Part shown: positions 1 through 7,545 of the stretch, one piece after another
How the letters are laid out: each line of letters starts with the position of its first letter
Position numbering within the stretch: the stretch's first letter is position 1
NCBI GenBank assembly: GCA_965234685.1
Contig: OZ248539.1
Location: 2,232,001-2,296,000, forward strand
DNA length: 64,000 nt
Direction of reading: 5' to 3'
Source: Fimbriimonas planktonicus
GTDB taxonomy: Bacteria > Armatimonadota > Fimbriimonadia > Fimbriimonadales > Fimbriimonadaceae
Translations under genes and position numbers: made by a program
The notes under the pieces: model-generated
What the model saw: only the letters and a program-made list of their open reading frames with translations
What the model was told of the DNA's origin: nothing
Database searches by the model: none

Positions 1-397
1 ACGGTGTACTCGGGTTGGTTGAACGCAATCACGTCGGCAATTGCCGCCTCACGGCTTGAAGTGAAGAGGGTTAGGTACCAGTCCCACTCATTCTTCGGCG
101 GCGTGGGCCAAAAGACAATATCCTGCATCGCATTTGAATCGTAGGCGACGGCTGGGTTTTCGGCGTCCAATGCTCGTCCGTGCACCACCGATTCGAGCCA
201 ATACAGATCGCAGCCGATCATGTGCAAAAGAGGCCACCGATGCTCGGGCCGTTTTCAAACGGCTGCCACGTCATCGCCTCTACGGGCGGTGGTTCCTCGA
301 TGTTGTCGAGCCATTCGCGCGCGCCATCTCGCCAGGTTTCGATGAGTACCGAAAGCGTGGGATGAACGTTTTCGAGGGTTTGGAGATCGCGTCGCAT
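1..397 (-). pseudogene. DinB-family protein, frameshifted and cut by the window edge
   Basis: Read leftwards from an ATG at 397, the first frame encodes MRRDLQTLENVHPTLS and on to GGLFCT, then stops near 222. The -1/+1 neighbouring frame continues directly as HMIGCDLYWLESVVHG and stays open to base 1. Joined, the two halves read as one DinB/YfiT-like four-helix protein, a metal-binding fold used by thiol-dependent transferases; the GGL-(L)-HMI-(E/G)C-(E/D)-YW segment is typical. The break lies in a run of four A's (226-229, T's on the coding strand), and one extra base restores GGLFLHMIGC. It could be a real inactivation or a homopolymer sequencing error. The 3' end is outside the window. Confidence 0.6.
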
Positions 398-469
398 TTG
401 GGCGCCAGTTTACAGCGAGTGCTGTCTATACTCCCGTTCATGTTCTCTGTTGAAACGGTTCCGGCGACG

Positions 470-1567
470 ATGCCGGCGGGGGTGCTGGTTGGCCCGCGTC
501 AGCTGGAGATTCGAGAGATTCCGGTTTGGCCCCTGGACGATTATGGCGACGATGACCTCGTGCTGATCAAAGTTTCGGCATGCGGCGTTTGCGGTTCGGA
601 CTTTCGGTATTACGCGGGGGAGAATCCTTGGGCGCAGCACACCTTGGGGCGGTTTGTGCCGAATCCGCCGAACATCGTGCTTGGGCATGAATATGCGGGG
701 ACGGTTGTGGCGGTGCTGTCATCGGCGAATCAGAAATTGCTCGGCAAGCGAGTGGCGCCGGTTTGTAGCAAGGTGTGCGGTCGGTGTACGGATTGCCTGG
801 CGGGGCGGACGCGGCTTTGCGCGGACACGGTGCACATGGGGCATGGGCAGGGTTGGGGCGATCGGGAGTTTTTCCCCGGTGCTTACGCTCAATACGCACT
901 TGCTTGGGGATCGACTTGCTTCCCGATTTCGGACGCTTTGCCGTTTGATGATGCGGCGATGATGGACATTCTCGCCGTTTGTTTGCACGTGGCGGAGCAA
1001 GGGGCGATTCAGCCAGGGCGACCAGTCTTGTGCATCGGCGCGGGTCCGGCCGGAAACGGCGTGGCTCAGGTGGCGCTGAACCTCGGGGCGAGCCGGGTGG
1101 TGCTACTAGAGCGGTCCTCGGTGGCGGTACAGATTGCCAAGTCGCAAGGCGTTGGGACCGTGGTTGATGTCTCAGGGCTCTCCGACTCGGAGATTTCGTT
1201 GCAGATCAAAGGGTTTGCACCGGAGGGATTTGGGTCCGTTTTCGACACGGTCGGATCGGCAGATTCGCTGCGCCTTGGCATCGAGCATCTTGGCAAGGCT
1301 GGAACGCTGGTGAACCTCGCGGTTCACGATGAGGAGATTCCGCTGAACTTTCTCCGACTTGGTTCGGAGCGGCGAATCGTGACTTCTTGTAATTTTGAAG
1401 TCGGGGATTATCCACGGGCGCTCGCTTGGCTGGAATCCGGGCGGCTGCAGGTGAGGGACTGGCTCACCCCGGTTCGGCTATCCGAAGTTCCGGGGTGGTT
1501 CGAGCGGGTGACATCTGCCCCCCAGGAAAAGGGAGCATTTAAGCTGGTTATCGATCCTTGGGCGTAA
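470..1567 (+). CDS. Zinc-dependent alcohol dehydrogenase (medium-chain)
   Basis: A 365-residue medium-chain dehydrogenase that should oxidise or reduce an alcohol or polyol with NAD(P) in the cytoplasm; the substrate cannot be told. The N-terminal GroES-like domain has the catalytic zinc ligands (CGVCGSD, then GHE at about residues 72-74) and the four-cysteine structural zinc loop (CGRCTDCLAGRTRLC, about 103-117). The Rossmann domain carries GAGPAGNG. I chose the ATG at 470 because MPAGVLVGPRQLEIREIP aligns with family N termini; an in-frame ATG at 440 adds ten residues. The gene diverges from the broken DinB gene and converges on the next one with a 3-bp gap. Confidence 0.9.
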   Translation: MPAGVLVGPRQLEIREIPVWPLDDYGDDDLVLIKVSACGVCGSDFRYYAGENPWAQHTLGRFVPNPPNIVLGHEYAGTVVAVLSSANQKLLGKRVAPVCSKVCGRCTDCLAGRTRLCADTVHMGHGQGWGDREFFPGAYAQYALAWGSTCFPISDALPFDDAAMMDILAVCLHVAEQGAIQPGRPVLCIGAGPAGNGVAQVALNLGASRVVLLERSSVAVQIAKSQGVGTVVDVSGLSDSEISLQIKGFAPEGFGSVFDTVGSADSLRLGIEHLGKAGTLVNLAVHDEEIPLNFLRLGSERRIVTSCNFEVGDYPRALAWLESGRLQVRDWLTPVRLSEVPGWFERVTSAPQEKGAFKLVIDPWA

Positions 1568-1570
1568 AGC

Positions 1571-2047
1571 TTACTGGAGGATGTCCGGCATCTTATCTTT
1601 TGGCTGAGGGTCGCATTCGACGGAAACGCTTTCAACTTTCCACGTCTCGCCAACCTTGCCGACGTTTGCTACGATGCGGAGCTTGCTTTTTCCGAGGGTG
1701 TAGTCTCGGAAGTATTCGGCCACGGTCGTGCTCTTTCCGTTCGCATTTCTGGACGAAAAATTGCCAAGTTCGAGCTCAGTCGTAGGAGCCAGCTTCTCGG
1801 TTGCGGCCGCGTTTGCCACGCACGATCCGGAGGATTCGGTTCGGATGCCATTCGTGGTGGAGTTCGCGATCAGTGCCTTAAGTTCCTTAGCCGACGGGAG
1901 CCCATCGACAAAAGCCTGAGCGATCGGCTTGGCGTTCTTCGCATCCGACACCACTTGCTTTGCTCCCCAGAAGCCTAGGCCAGCAATTCCGCCGCAGCAT
2001 CCTAGTACCAAAACCAACGCACCTACGATCCACATCCAAGGTTTCAT
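1571..2047 (-). CDS. Membrane-anchored protein of unknown function
   Basis: The 158 residues begin with one hydrophobic segment (about residues 4-28, ending in GLGFWGAKQ), which should anchor the protein in the membrane with the rest outside. The remaining part is a small soluble domain with a FVDGLPSAKEL helix and a C-terminal beta-rich stretch (LRIVANVGKVGETWKVESV). That layout resembles membrane-tethered NTF2-like or Coa1-like proteins, but I see no decisive motif and do not assign a function. The stop lies 3 bp from the stop of the convergent dehydrogenase gene. It has no obvious operon partner. Confidence 0.65.
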   Translation of the reverse strand: MKPWMWIVGALVLVLGCCGGIAGLGFWGAKQVVSDAKNAKPIAQAFVDGLPSAKELKALIANSTTNGIRTESSGSCVANAAATEKLAPTTELELGNFSSRNANGKSTTVAEYFRDYTLGKSKLRIVANVGKVGETWKVESVSVECDPQPKDKMPDILQ

Positions 2048-2156
2048 GACTTTTACGCGACTATATTACGGCATCTAGCCTACGGCTTTCGGGCCCTTTG
2101 GACATTTTGCAGTTTTCTTTGGCTTTCCGACCGCAGAAAGGAGTGATAAAGAGAGG

Positions 2157-2846
2157 ATGGACGAAAAGATGGGTGAGCCAGTGAAATGCCTGCGCTGCGG
2201 ACGACAGGCGGAACCGCGAGGCCGAAGGCCCATTCCACCGGCGATCTTGAATCTCATTCGGATCGATCACCCCGACTGGACTGAAAGCGACGACCTTTGC
2301 CTGGATTGCTTAAACCTCTACCGGACGGAATACGTTAACCAGGTTCTGCAAACGGACGAGGGCGACCTTGCTGTCATCGAGAAGCTGGTGACCAAGAGCT
2401 TTGAGGATGCGGAGAACACCGCTTTTGTTGAGGACCTTCAGGAAACGGTGACTTTCGGAAATCGGCTGGCCGATAAGGTCGCGGCGTTTGGCGGTAGTTG
2501 GGCGTTTATCATCTTCTTTGGCTGCGTGATTGTGGTTTGGATCGGGGTGAACACGTTTGCGCTGGCCGTTCGGTTTGACCCGTTCCCTTATATCCTGCTG
2601 AACCTGGTTCTGTCTTGCCTTGCCGCCATGCAAGCGCCGGTGATCATGATGAGCCAGAACCGCCAGGAAGCCAAAGATCGCATCCGTGCGGAACGGGACT
2701 ACAGAACGAACCTGAAGGCGGAACTGGAGATCCGGAAGCTTCACGACAAGATCGATCACCTACTCACGAGGCAGATGAAACGGCTGATGGAGGTGCAGGT
2801 GATTCAGGTTGAAATGATGTCGGAAAGGGTGTCGGAGCGGTCGTGA
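2157..2846 (+). CDS. DUF1003 membrane protein with N-terminal zinc ribbon
   Basis: The 229-residue protein has two membrane segments (about residues 113-135 and 143-163), followed by the conserved MMSQNRQEAKDRIRAERDY block and a C-terminal charged helix. This is the DUF1003 signature; the family's role is not known. The N terminus holds two CxxC pairs (C11/C14 and C48/C51), which look like a zinc ribbon placed before the usual domain. A purine-rich stretch (GAAAGGAGTG, then AGAGAGG) precedes the ATG at 2157; a second ATG at 2169 is possible. It is flanked by genes on the opposite strand and appears monocistronic. Confidence 0.85.
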   Translation: MDEKMGEPVKCLRCGRQAEPRGRRPIPPAILNLIRIDHPDWTESDDLCLDCLNLYRTEYVNQVLQTDEGDLAVIEKLVTKSFEDAENTAFVEDLQETVTFGNRLADKVAAFGGSWAFIIFFGCVIVVWIGVNTFALAVRFDPFPYILLNLVLSCLAAMQAPVIMMSQNRQEAKDRIRAERDYRTNLKAELEIRKLHDKIDHLLTRQMKRLMEVQVIQVEMMSERVSERS

Positions 2847-2910
2847 GTTCTCATTGTTCAGGTCCTCGAGTTGCGTGATAGGGGCCAGATCGATAGAAGC
2901 AAGATGGCCG

Positions 2911-4716
2911 TTAGCCGCCTTTCTTGTCATCGATTGTTGAAAATGCGTACTCGCGAATTACTGCGCGGCGATCAAAGCCCCGTTGCCAAATCCAGATTCG
3001 ATAAATGCCTGATTCGATCGGGGTGAAATAGTAGAGACTTACATTCTTGTTGGTCAAGACCTGTATCGGATAGGTAGTTCCCTTTGCGTCCATAACTTCA
3101 AGCCGAACAGAACCACCAAACGACGTGATGTCAGTTTCGATGGTGACCTCGTAAGACTTTCCGGCTTCTAGATTCACCGCAAAATGAGTTGGACCTGAGA
3201 TGTTGGATGGTGTTCTAAACGCCTCGCGCAATTTCACTTTTGTCGGCTCAATGGTTCTTCGCGTGATATTGTAACTGCCAGAACCTCCTCCTCCAACGCA
3301 GGCAACCGTGACCAAGAACTCGGCACTTTCTGGATAGTAGACGTCGTTCGCCCGAACTGGATTCTCGGCTGGCCCACCGTTAAGATTCAGGGTCCTCAAA
3401 TCCATGAGAAAGCCGCGCACTCGAAATTCGTATCTGATAAGCTCAGATTTCGGAACCTTTAAACGGTAAACGTAGGTATCGCCAATCTCAAGATTGCCTT
3501 GGATCGGTCGTTCGCCTGTAAATTCAGGAATGGATTCCGAATTCTCAAACTCGATGCTTTCTTGCATGCCAGTGTTTTTGACTAGCAGGATGATCGTATC
3601 ATCCACCTGATAAACGCGTGTGATATTCCGTTTGTCTCCTTGGCGTTTTTGGATTTCGAACCAGGGACGTGCAGAGCCTCCATCCTGAGCCTGAGCGTCG
3701 AACCGGCCAAACTGCTTATCTGCGTCCTTAGGTTCGCAGAAGACGTCGACTTGCGTTCGGTACGTCGAAGCGACAACTTGATGCTTCCGCACGGGCATTT
3801 CGAGGCGAGCCACCCGATTTGGCTCGACTTTCAGGGATACCTTTTGATTGGTAGCAATTTTTGTTACGGGCACAACTTGAAAGTCGGTTTCGATGCTGGC
3901 ATTCAGTGGTGCGGAGTACTCGAAGATGAGTTCTCCGTCAATTTTCGATTCAATAACGCTACCGTAGCCAGTGCGAAAAGTTCGATACTCTTCGCTGGGA
4001 ATCCCGAAAGGACCGGTGATTTGGATCCGTGAAACTGATTGCCATGTATTCTCGAACCTCGCGATTACGGAGCCAATATCGTAGGTCACTCCGGACTTTA
4101 CCGGCAACCTTAGCGAGAAACGACGCCAGGCACCTTTCGCCTGAACGTTTATTGGAATATTTTTCACTTTGCCGAAGTTAGTATCCACGGGGAAGATCGT
4201 TCGCATACGGATGGTGAATTTCCCACCGGCAACGCTCCGATAGCTGAGTACTTTAAGTAGATACTCTCCCTCCGTCGGTGCTTTGAAGTTAAGAAAGGGA
4301 GCCTGGTTGCCTTCCTTCCTGTCATCGTTCTTCAGGAGTTCCTTACCGTTTGAATCCGTTACGGATAAAGCGGGATCGAACGCCTCGCTGGTCACGCCGG
4401 CCAATATTGACTCTCCTTGCTTTAGGGAAAACTTGAACTCAACCCGATCGCCCGGAGTTAGAATCGCTGACCGCTCTTGCCAGAACGGATCGGACCTGTC
4501 CTGATCTGCCATCGGTAGCCTCTGATCTTCGGTGGGATCACCCGTTGGCCCCTGGTCACCCCCAAAGCCGCCGCCTTGACCACCACCTCCAAACCCACCG
4601 CCTCCTCCACCGAATCCACCTCCACCACCCTGCCCACCGCCGAACCCACCCTGGGCATGGGCAGTGACGCATAGGGTCAACAGGAGGCAGGCGGCGAGGA
4701 ACAAGCGGAAGGTCAC
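2911..4716 (-). CDS. Secreted Gly-rich protein with PPC-like beta domains
   Basis: The 601-residue protein starts with a signal peptide (FLAACLLLTLCVTAHAQ), followed by about 30 residues almost entirely of Gly, Phe and Gln (roughly 23-53). It continues with the sequence from DPFWQERSAILTPGDRVEF to GEYLLKVLSYRS, which fits a bacterial pre-peptidase C-terminal (PPC)-like jelly-roll domain. More beta-rich repeats follow, with YFTPIESGIYRIWIW near the C terminus reading like a second PPC copy. I infer an exported, surface-associated protein without an enzymatic motif. It is last in a leftward series behind two paralogous propeller genes, 84 bp after the nearer one. Confidence 0.75.
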   Translation of the reverse strand: MTFRLFLAACLLLTLCVTAHAQGGFGGGQGGGGGFGGGGGGFGGGGQGGGFGGDQGPTGDPTEDQRLPMADQDRSDPFWQERSAILTPGDRVEFKFSLKQGESILAGVTSEAFDPALSVTDSNGKELLKNDDRKEGNQAPFLNFKAPTEGEYLLKVLSYRSVAGGKFTIRMRTIFPVDTNFGKVKNIPINVQAKGAWRRFSLRLPVKSGVTYDIGSVIARFENTWQSVSRIQITGPFGIPSEEYRTFRTGYGSVIESKIDGELIFEYSAPLNASIETDFQVVPVTKIATNQKVSLKVEPNRVARLEMPVRKHQVVASTYRTQVDVFCEPKDADKQFGRFDAQAQDGGSARPWFEIQKRQGDKRNITRVYQVDDTIILLVKNTGMQESIEFENSESIPEFTGERPIQGNLEIGDTYVYRLKVPKSELIRYEFRVRGFLMDLRTLNLNGGPAENPVRANDVYYPESAEFLVTVACVGGGGSGSYNITRRTIEPTKVKLREAFRTPSNISGPTHFAVNLEAGKSYEVTIETDITSFGGSVRLEVMDAKGTTYPIQVLTNKNVSLYYFTPIESGIYRIWIWQRGFDRRAVIREYAFSTIDDKKGG

Positions 4717-4800
4717 GCCGATGTGACGCGCCGACTACGAGCCGGTTTCCCGGCAAACGATCCGGTAGCAGTCGCTGCGCGCGATCTCATCGCGCATGAT

Positions 4801-7392
4801 TTACGCGCCCGTGACGAATGTCCCGATTGCGGTCGTTGTGAAGCTTGCACGGTCAGACGCTGTCAGTTCGTACTCGTATAGTGTTCTGGGCGCTAAGCCC
4901 TCGATGAGATTTTCGAACGATGCAGAGGCTCCGTACTGATATTTTTCCGCAACTATTGCCCCGCCTGGCAGTCGCACTGTAAGGAACCAACTGCAACCCT
5001 CGGATGCTGTGGCCTCAAATTTCACCGCAGTGCGCGTAGTCCGCGCAGCTACTCTGAGCGCAGGCGCAGTCGTGTCGCTTGTAACCGTGACCGTCGCGGG
5101 AGTCAGATCGACGCGACCGGCCGAGTCAACGCTACGAACCGAGATGACATGAACTCCGTCCTCAGGCAAAGTCAGCGTTTGTTGAGCCGGGCCCGGAGTG
5201 GTCCATGCTCCGGAACCAACTCGGTACTGAAACTTCAGGTTTTCGGAAGGTTCTTGGAAACTGTGTCCCGAACTTGCGATCGTAACCGAACCTCGCGCTA
5301 CCGTGTAGATCGGACTCGTAAACGTCATTGGGTTAAGAATCGGGCGATCTAGTCGTACAAGATAAGGAGCGGTGGCTTGGTTAGTATGAATGCCACTAAT
5401 TGCATCTGTGATAAGCATTAAAGGGTCAGCACCATTCGTAATGCCGTAAGTGTATGGGTCAGACGTCTCAACGTACCAACCTTGCTTTGATTGAAAGTCG
5501 TATATGTACTGGCCGACTGAAACATATCGGCCGTTACCGGAGAAGTGAATCGCGGTGTTGCTGTAGGATGAGGGTATGGGTAATGGTGAATCGACCCCGG
5601 TCTCCAAGTCAAGGACCCGGAACGAACCTCGATTTGTGTATAGGCCGACACGCTTGCCATCGTCAGTGATGTTTGTTGGATATGCATCCTGCGGCAGGGC
5701 AATTAGGTCTGGTGGGGTAGCGTCCCCGGCAAAGCGCAGTAGTGAATCTCTTTGCGTCGTTTGCTCCGCGATGCTGAGAATCACTTGATCGCCATCCGAA
5801 CTAGCCCAAACCGAACGAACGTGATTGCCAGAAGGAACTAAAGCGGACAAGTCTGAGTCTTTGCCTGTCAACGGGTCGAAAAGGTTGGCTTTGGTTTCCG
5901 ATCCAACATAGCGGGTGAGGGCCGTACGGCCGTCGTTCTTAACCGAGATTTGCTGCGGATAGCCAGTGTAACTTCGCTGCCCAATGTTTCTTCGAGTCTC
6001 TAGGTCCCGCACGACAAGCGTGAACTGATTTAGAAGCGTTGGCCTGACTACGCTGTAGGCGAGGTACTTGCCATTCGAACACAGGTCGAGAGATTCCACA
6101 TTGCCACGTACCGGAGTGCCATCCGAAGCGATGCTTTCCCCAGAAGTCGTTCTATCTGAAACATTTCGGACGTAGACCTGAAAAGTCTCAGGCGAGGGTT
6201 GACTTACGATATTCGTTGAGTTGGTTGAGAATGCAACGCGAGACCCATCTGCCGACATTGCAATGGACCCGAATCTTCCGTTTGCCGCCCCAGGAAGGTT
6301 CGCATCAATGTTTGGGACTTGAACGCCGTTTCGATCGCACACATCAATTGCAGCGAGGCCAGTTCCCAACCATCTTGAAAAGACAATCTTACTGCCATCG
6401 AATGACGTACTTTGCACGGTCATCGTACCTTGGATCCGCGGTAGTACAGTCGACAAGGTTCCATCGGAAACTCGATAGGCGACAAGCGGACCGTAATAGA
6501 AGTAGTTTCGATCCCCAATCGTCCCAAATACATAGCAGCCGTCGGGAGAGAGTCTGGCATCTACTACGTTACTAGGCAACAGCTTGATGCGCCCAGTAAG
6601 AAAGTTGAGCACACTATGTCCCGGTTGACTGGACGCTGAACCTCGCAGCAGAGCCGACTCGCCCTTTGCATCGATATCTACCAAGATGTCCTTGGAGCTA
6701 CTCACAAGCTCTACTGAACCTGAGACTAACGACCGGCGATAGAGCTTAAAATCCGATCCGCCGCCGGGCAATCTTGAGTCCTTCGAGCGAAAAAAGATTG
6801 ATGTTGCATCGCCCGTCATTCTTGGACTCTCAAAACTAGTTAAGCCCGCGCCAGAGGAACTCAGCTGAATGTGCGAAGTCTGTCGCGAAGTAAAGTCGTA
6901 AAGGTAGTACTTGTAATTTTGCTCTGACTTCGGCCGCAAGCGCAGTAGGAGCTTTGAGCCATCTCGACTCATTCCTTCCACCGATCCAAGGGCCAACTTG
7001 CCGTCTGGCAGGAAGCTTACATTTCGAATGCCGTCCGTTGTTCGATCGTACACGTAAGCTGTCGAAGCCTCGCTAAATCCAATCCGTCGGCCATTGGCAC
7101 AAATGCGAACGCGACTGATGGCGGAACTAGTCGTGGTAGGAATCCGATAAATACGCCGATCGCTGAGCGTCTGAACATACAGCGAAATCCAGCTCGGCTT
7201 CACTCCCGGAGTGAGGTTCGTGGCGTATGAGGTGAAGGCGAGAACGTTGCCATCTGCGCTCAGAACCCCGGCCAGTGCCGGCGCGTCTGGTCCGGTGAAC
7301 GGCAAACCCGGGGCAAGCGGCTCGACGGAACGCACCTGCCCAAAGGTCATGGTTGCGGGGAGAAGGGTCAGAAGAGCGGGCAGCCACCTCAT
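4801..7392 (-). CDS. Secreted beta-propeller (PD40/TolB-like) protein with Ig-like C terminus, copy 1
   Basis: The 863 residues begin with a signal peptide (MRWLPALLTLLPATMTFGQ). Repeats of the form (M/S)ADGSRVAFSTNSTN and LSPDGCYVFG cover about residues 30-650, which is the PD40/WD40-like propeller pattern of TolB-type proteins. The C-terminal 200 residues hold an Ig/bacterial Big-like domain (YRVGSGAWTTPGPAQQTL, RSVDSAGRVDLTPATVTV) and a fibronectin-like tail ending in GTFVTGA. No catalytic motif is visible. The neighbouring upstream gene is a paralogue of the same length and domain order. I infer an exported binding or structural protein. Confidence 0.85.
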   Translation of the reverse strand: MRWLPALLTLLPATMTFGQVRSVEPLAPGLPFTGPDAPALAGVLSADGNVLAFTSYATNLTPGVKPSWISLYVQTLSDRRIYRIPTTTSSAISRVRICANGRRIGFSEASTAYVYDRTTDGIRNVSFLPDGKLALGSVEGMSRDGSKLLLRLRPKSEQNYKYYLYDFTSRQTSHIQLSSSGAGLTSFESPRMTGDATSIFFRSKDSRLPGGGSDFKLYRRSLVSGSVELVSSSKDILVDIDAKGESALLRGSASSQPGHSVLNFLTGRIKLLPSNVVDARLSPDGCYVFGTIGDRNYFYYGPLVAYRVSDGTLSTVLPRIQGTMTVQSTSFDGSKIVFSRWLGTGLAAIDVCDRNGVQVPNIDANLPGAANGRFGSIAMSADGSRVAFSTNSTNIVSQPSPETFQVYVRNVSDRTTSGESIASDGTPVRGNVESLDLCSNGKYLAYSVVRPTLLNQFTLVVRDLETRRNIGQRSYTGYPQQISVKNDGRTALTRYVGSETKANLFDPLTGKDSDLSALVPSGNHVRSVWASSDGDQVILSIAEQTTQRDSLLRFAGDATPPDLIALPQDAYPTNITDDGKRVGLYTNRGSFRVLDLETGVDSPLPIPSSYSNTAIHFSGNGRYVSVGQYIYDFQSKQGWYVETSDPYTYGITNGADPLMLITDAISGIHTNQATAPYLVRLDRPILNPMTFTSPIYTVARGSVTIASSGHSFQEPSENLKFQYRVGSGAWTTPGPAQQTLTLPEDGVHVISVRSVDSAGRVDLTPATVTVTSDTTAPALRVAARTTRTAVKFEATASEGCSWFLTVRLPGGAIVAEKYQYGASASFENLIEGLAPRTLYEYELTASDRASFTTTAIGTFVTGA

Positions 7393-7460
7393 AGCACTTA
7401 ATTTACACTGCGTGTCGTATCCTCAACGCTGAAAATTCAAAAGTCCCGCTCCAATCACGA

Positions 7461-7469
7461 AACCTTAAC
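7461..7469 (-). promoter_or_regulatory. Shared upstream motif AACCTTAAC (copy 1)
   Basis: AACCTTAAC (GTTAAGGTT on the coding strand) lies 69 nt upstream of the start codon of the first propeller gene. The same nine bases lie at exactly the same distance before its paralogue, although the surrounding DNA is not alike. It may be a promoter element or regulator site. Confidence 0.35.
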
Positions 7470-7545
7470 ATGAGATCTCGTGAGCTCGAATGCCGAACAA
7501 TCCAATCAGGGCCATCAACAGTTGTCCCGGACAGCGCCCGCGCCG

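Noticed and set aside
4590..4650. Repeated CCACC/CCGCC units resembling a tandem DNA repeat
   Set aside because: They encode the Gly-rich tract of the secreted protein and are explained by its codons.
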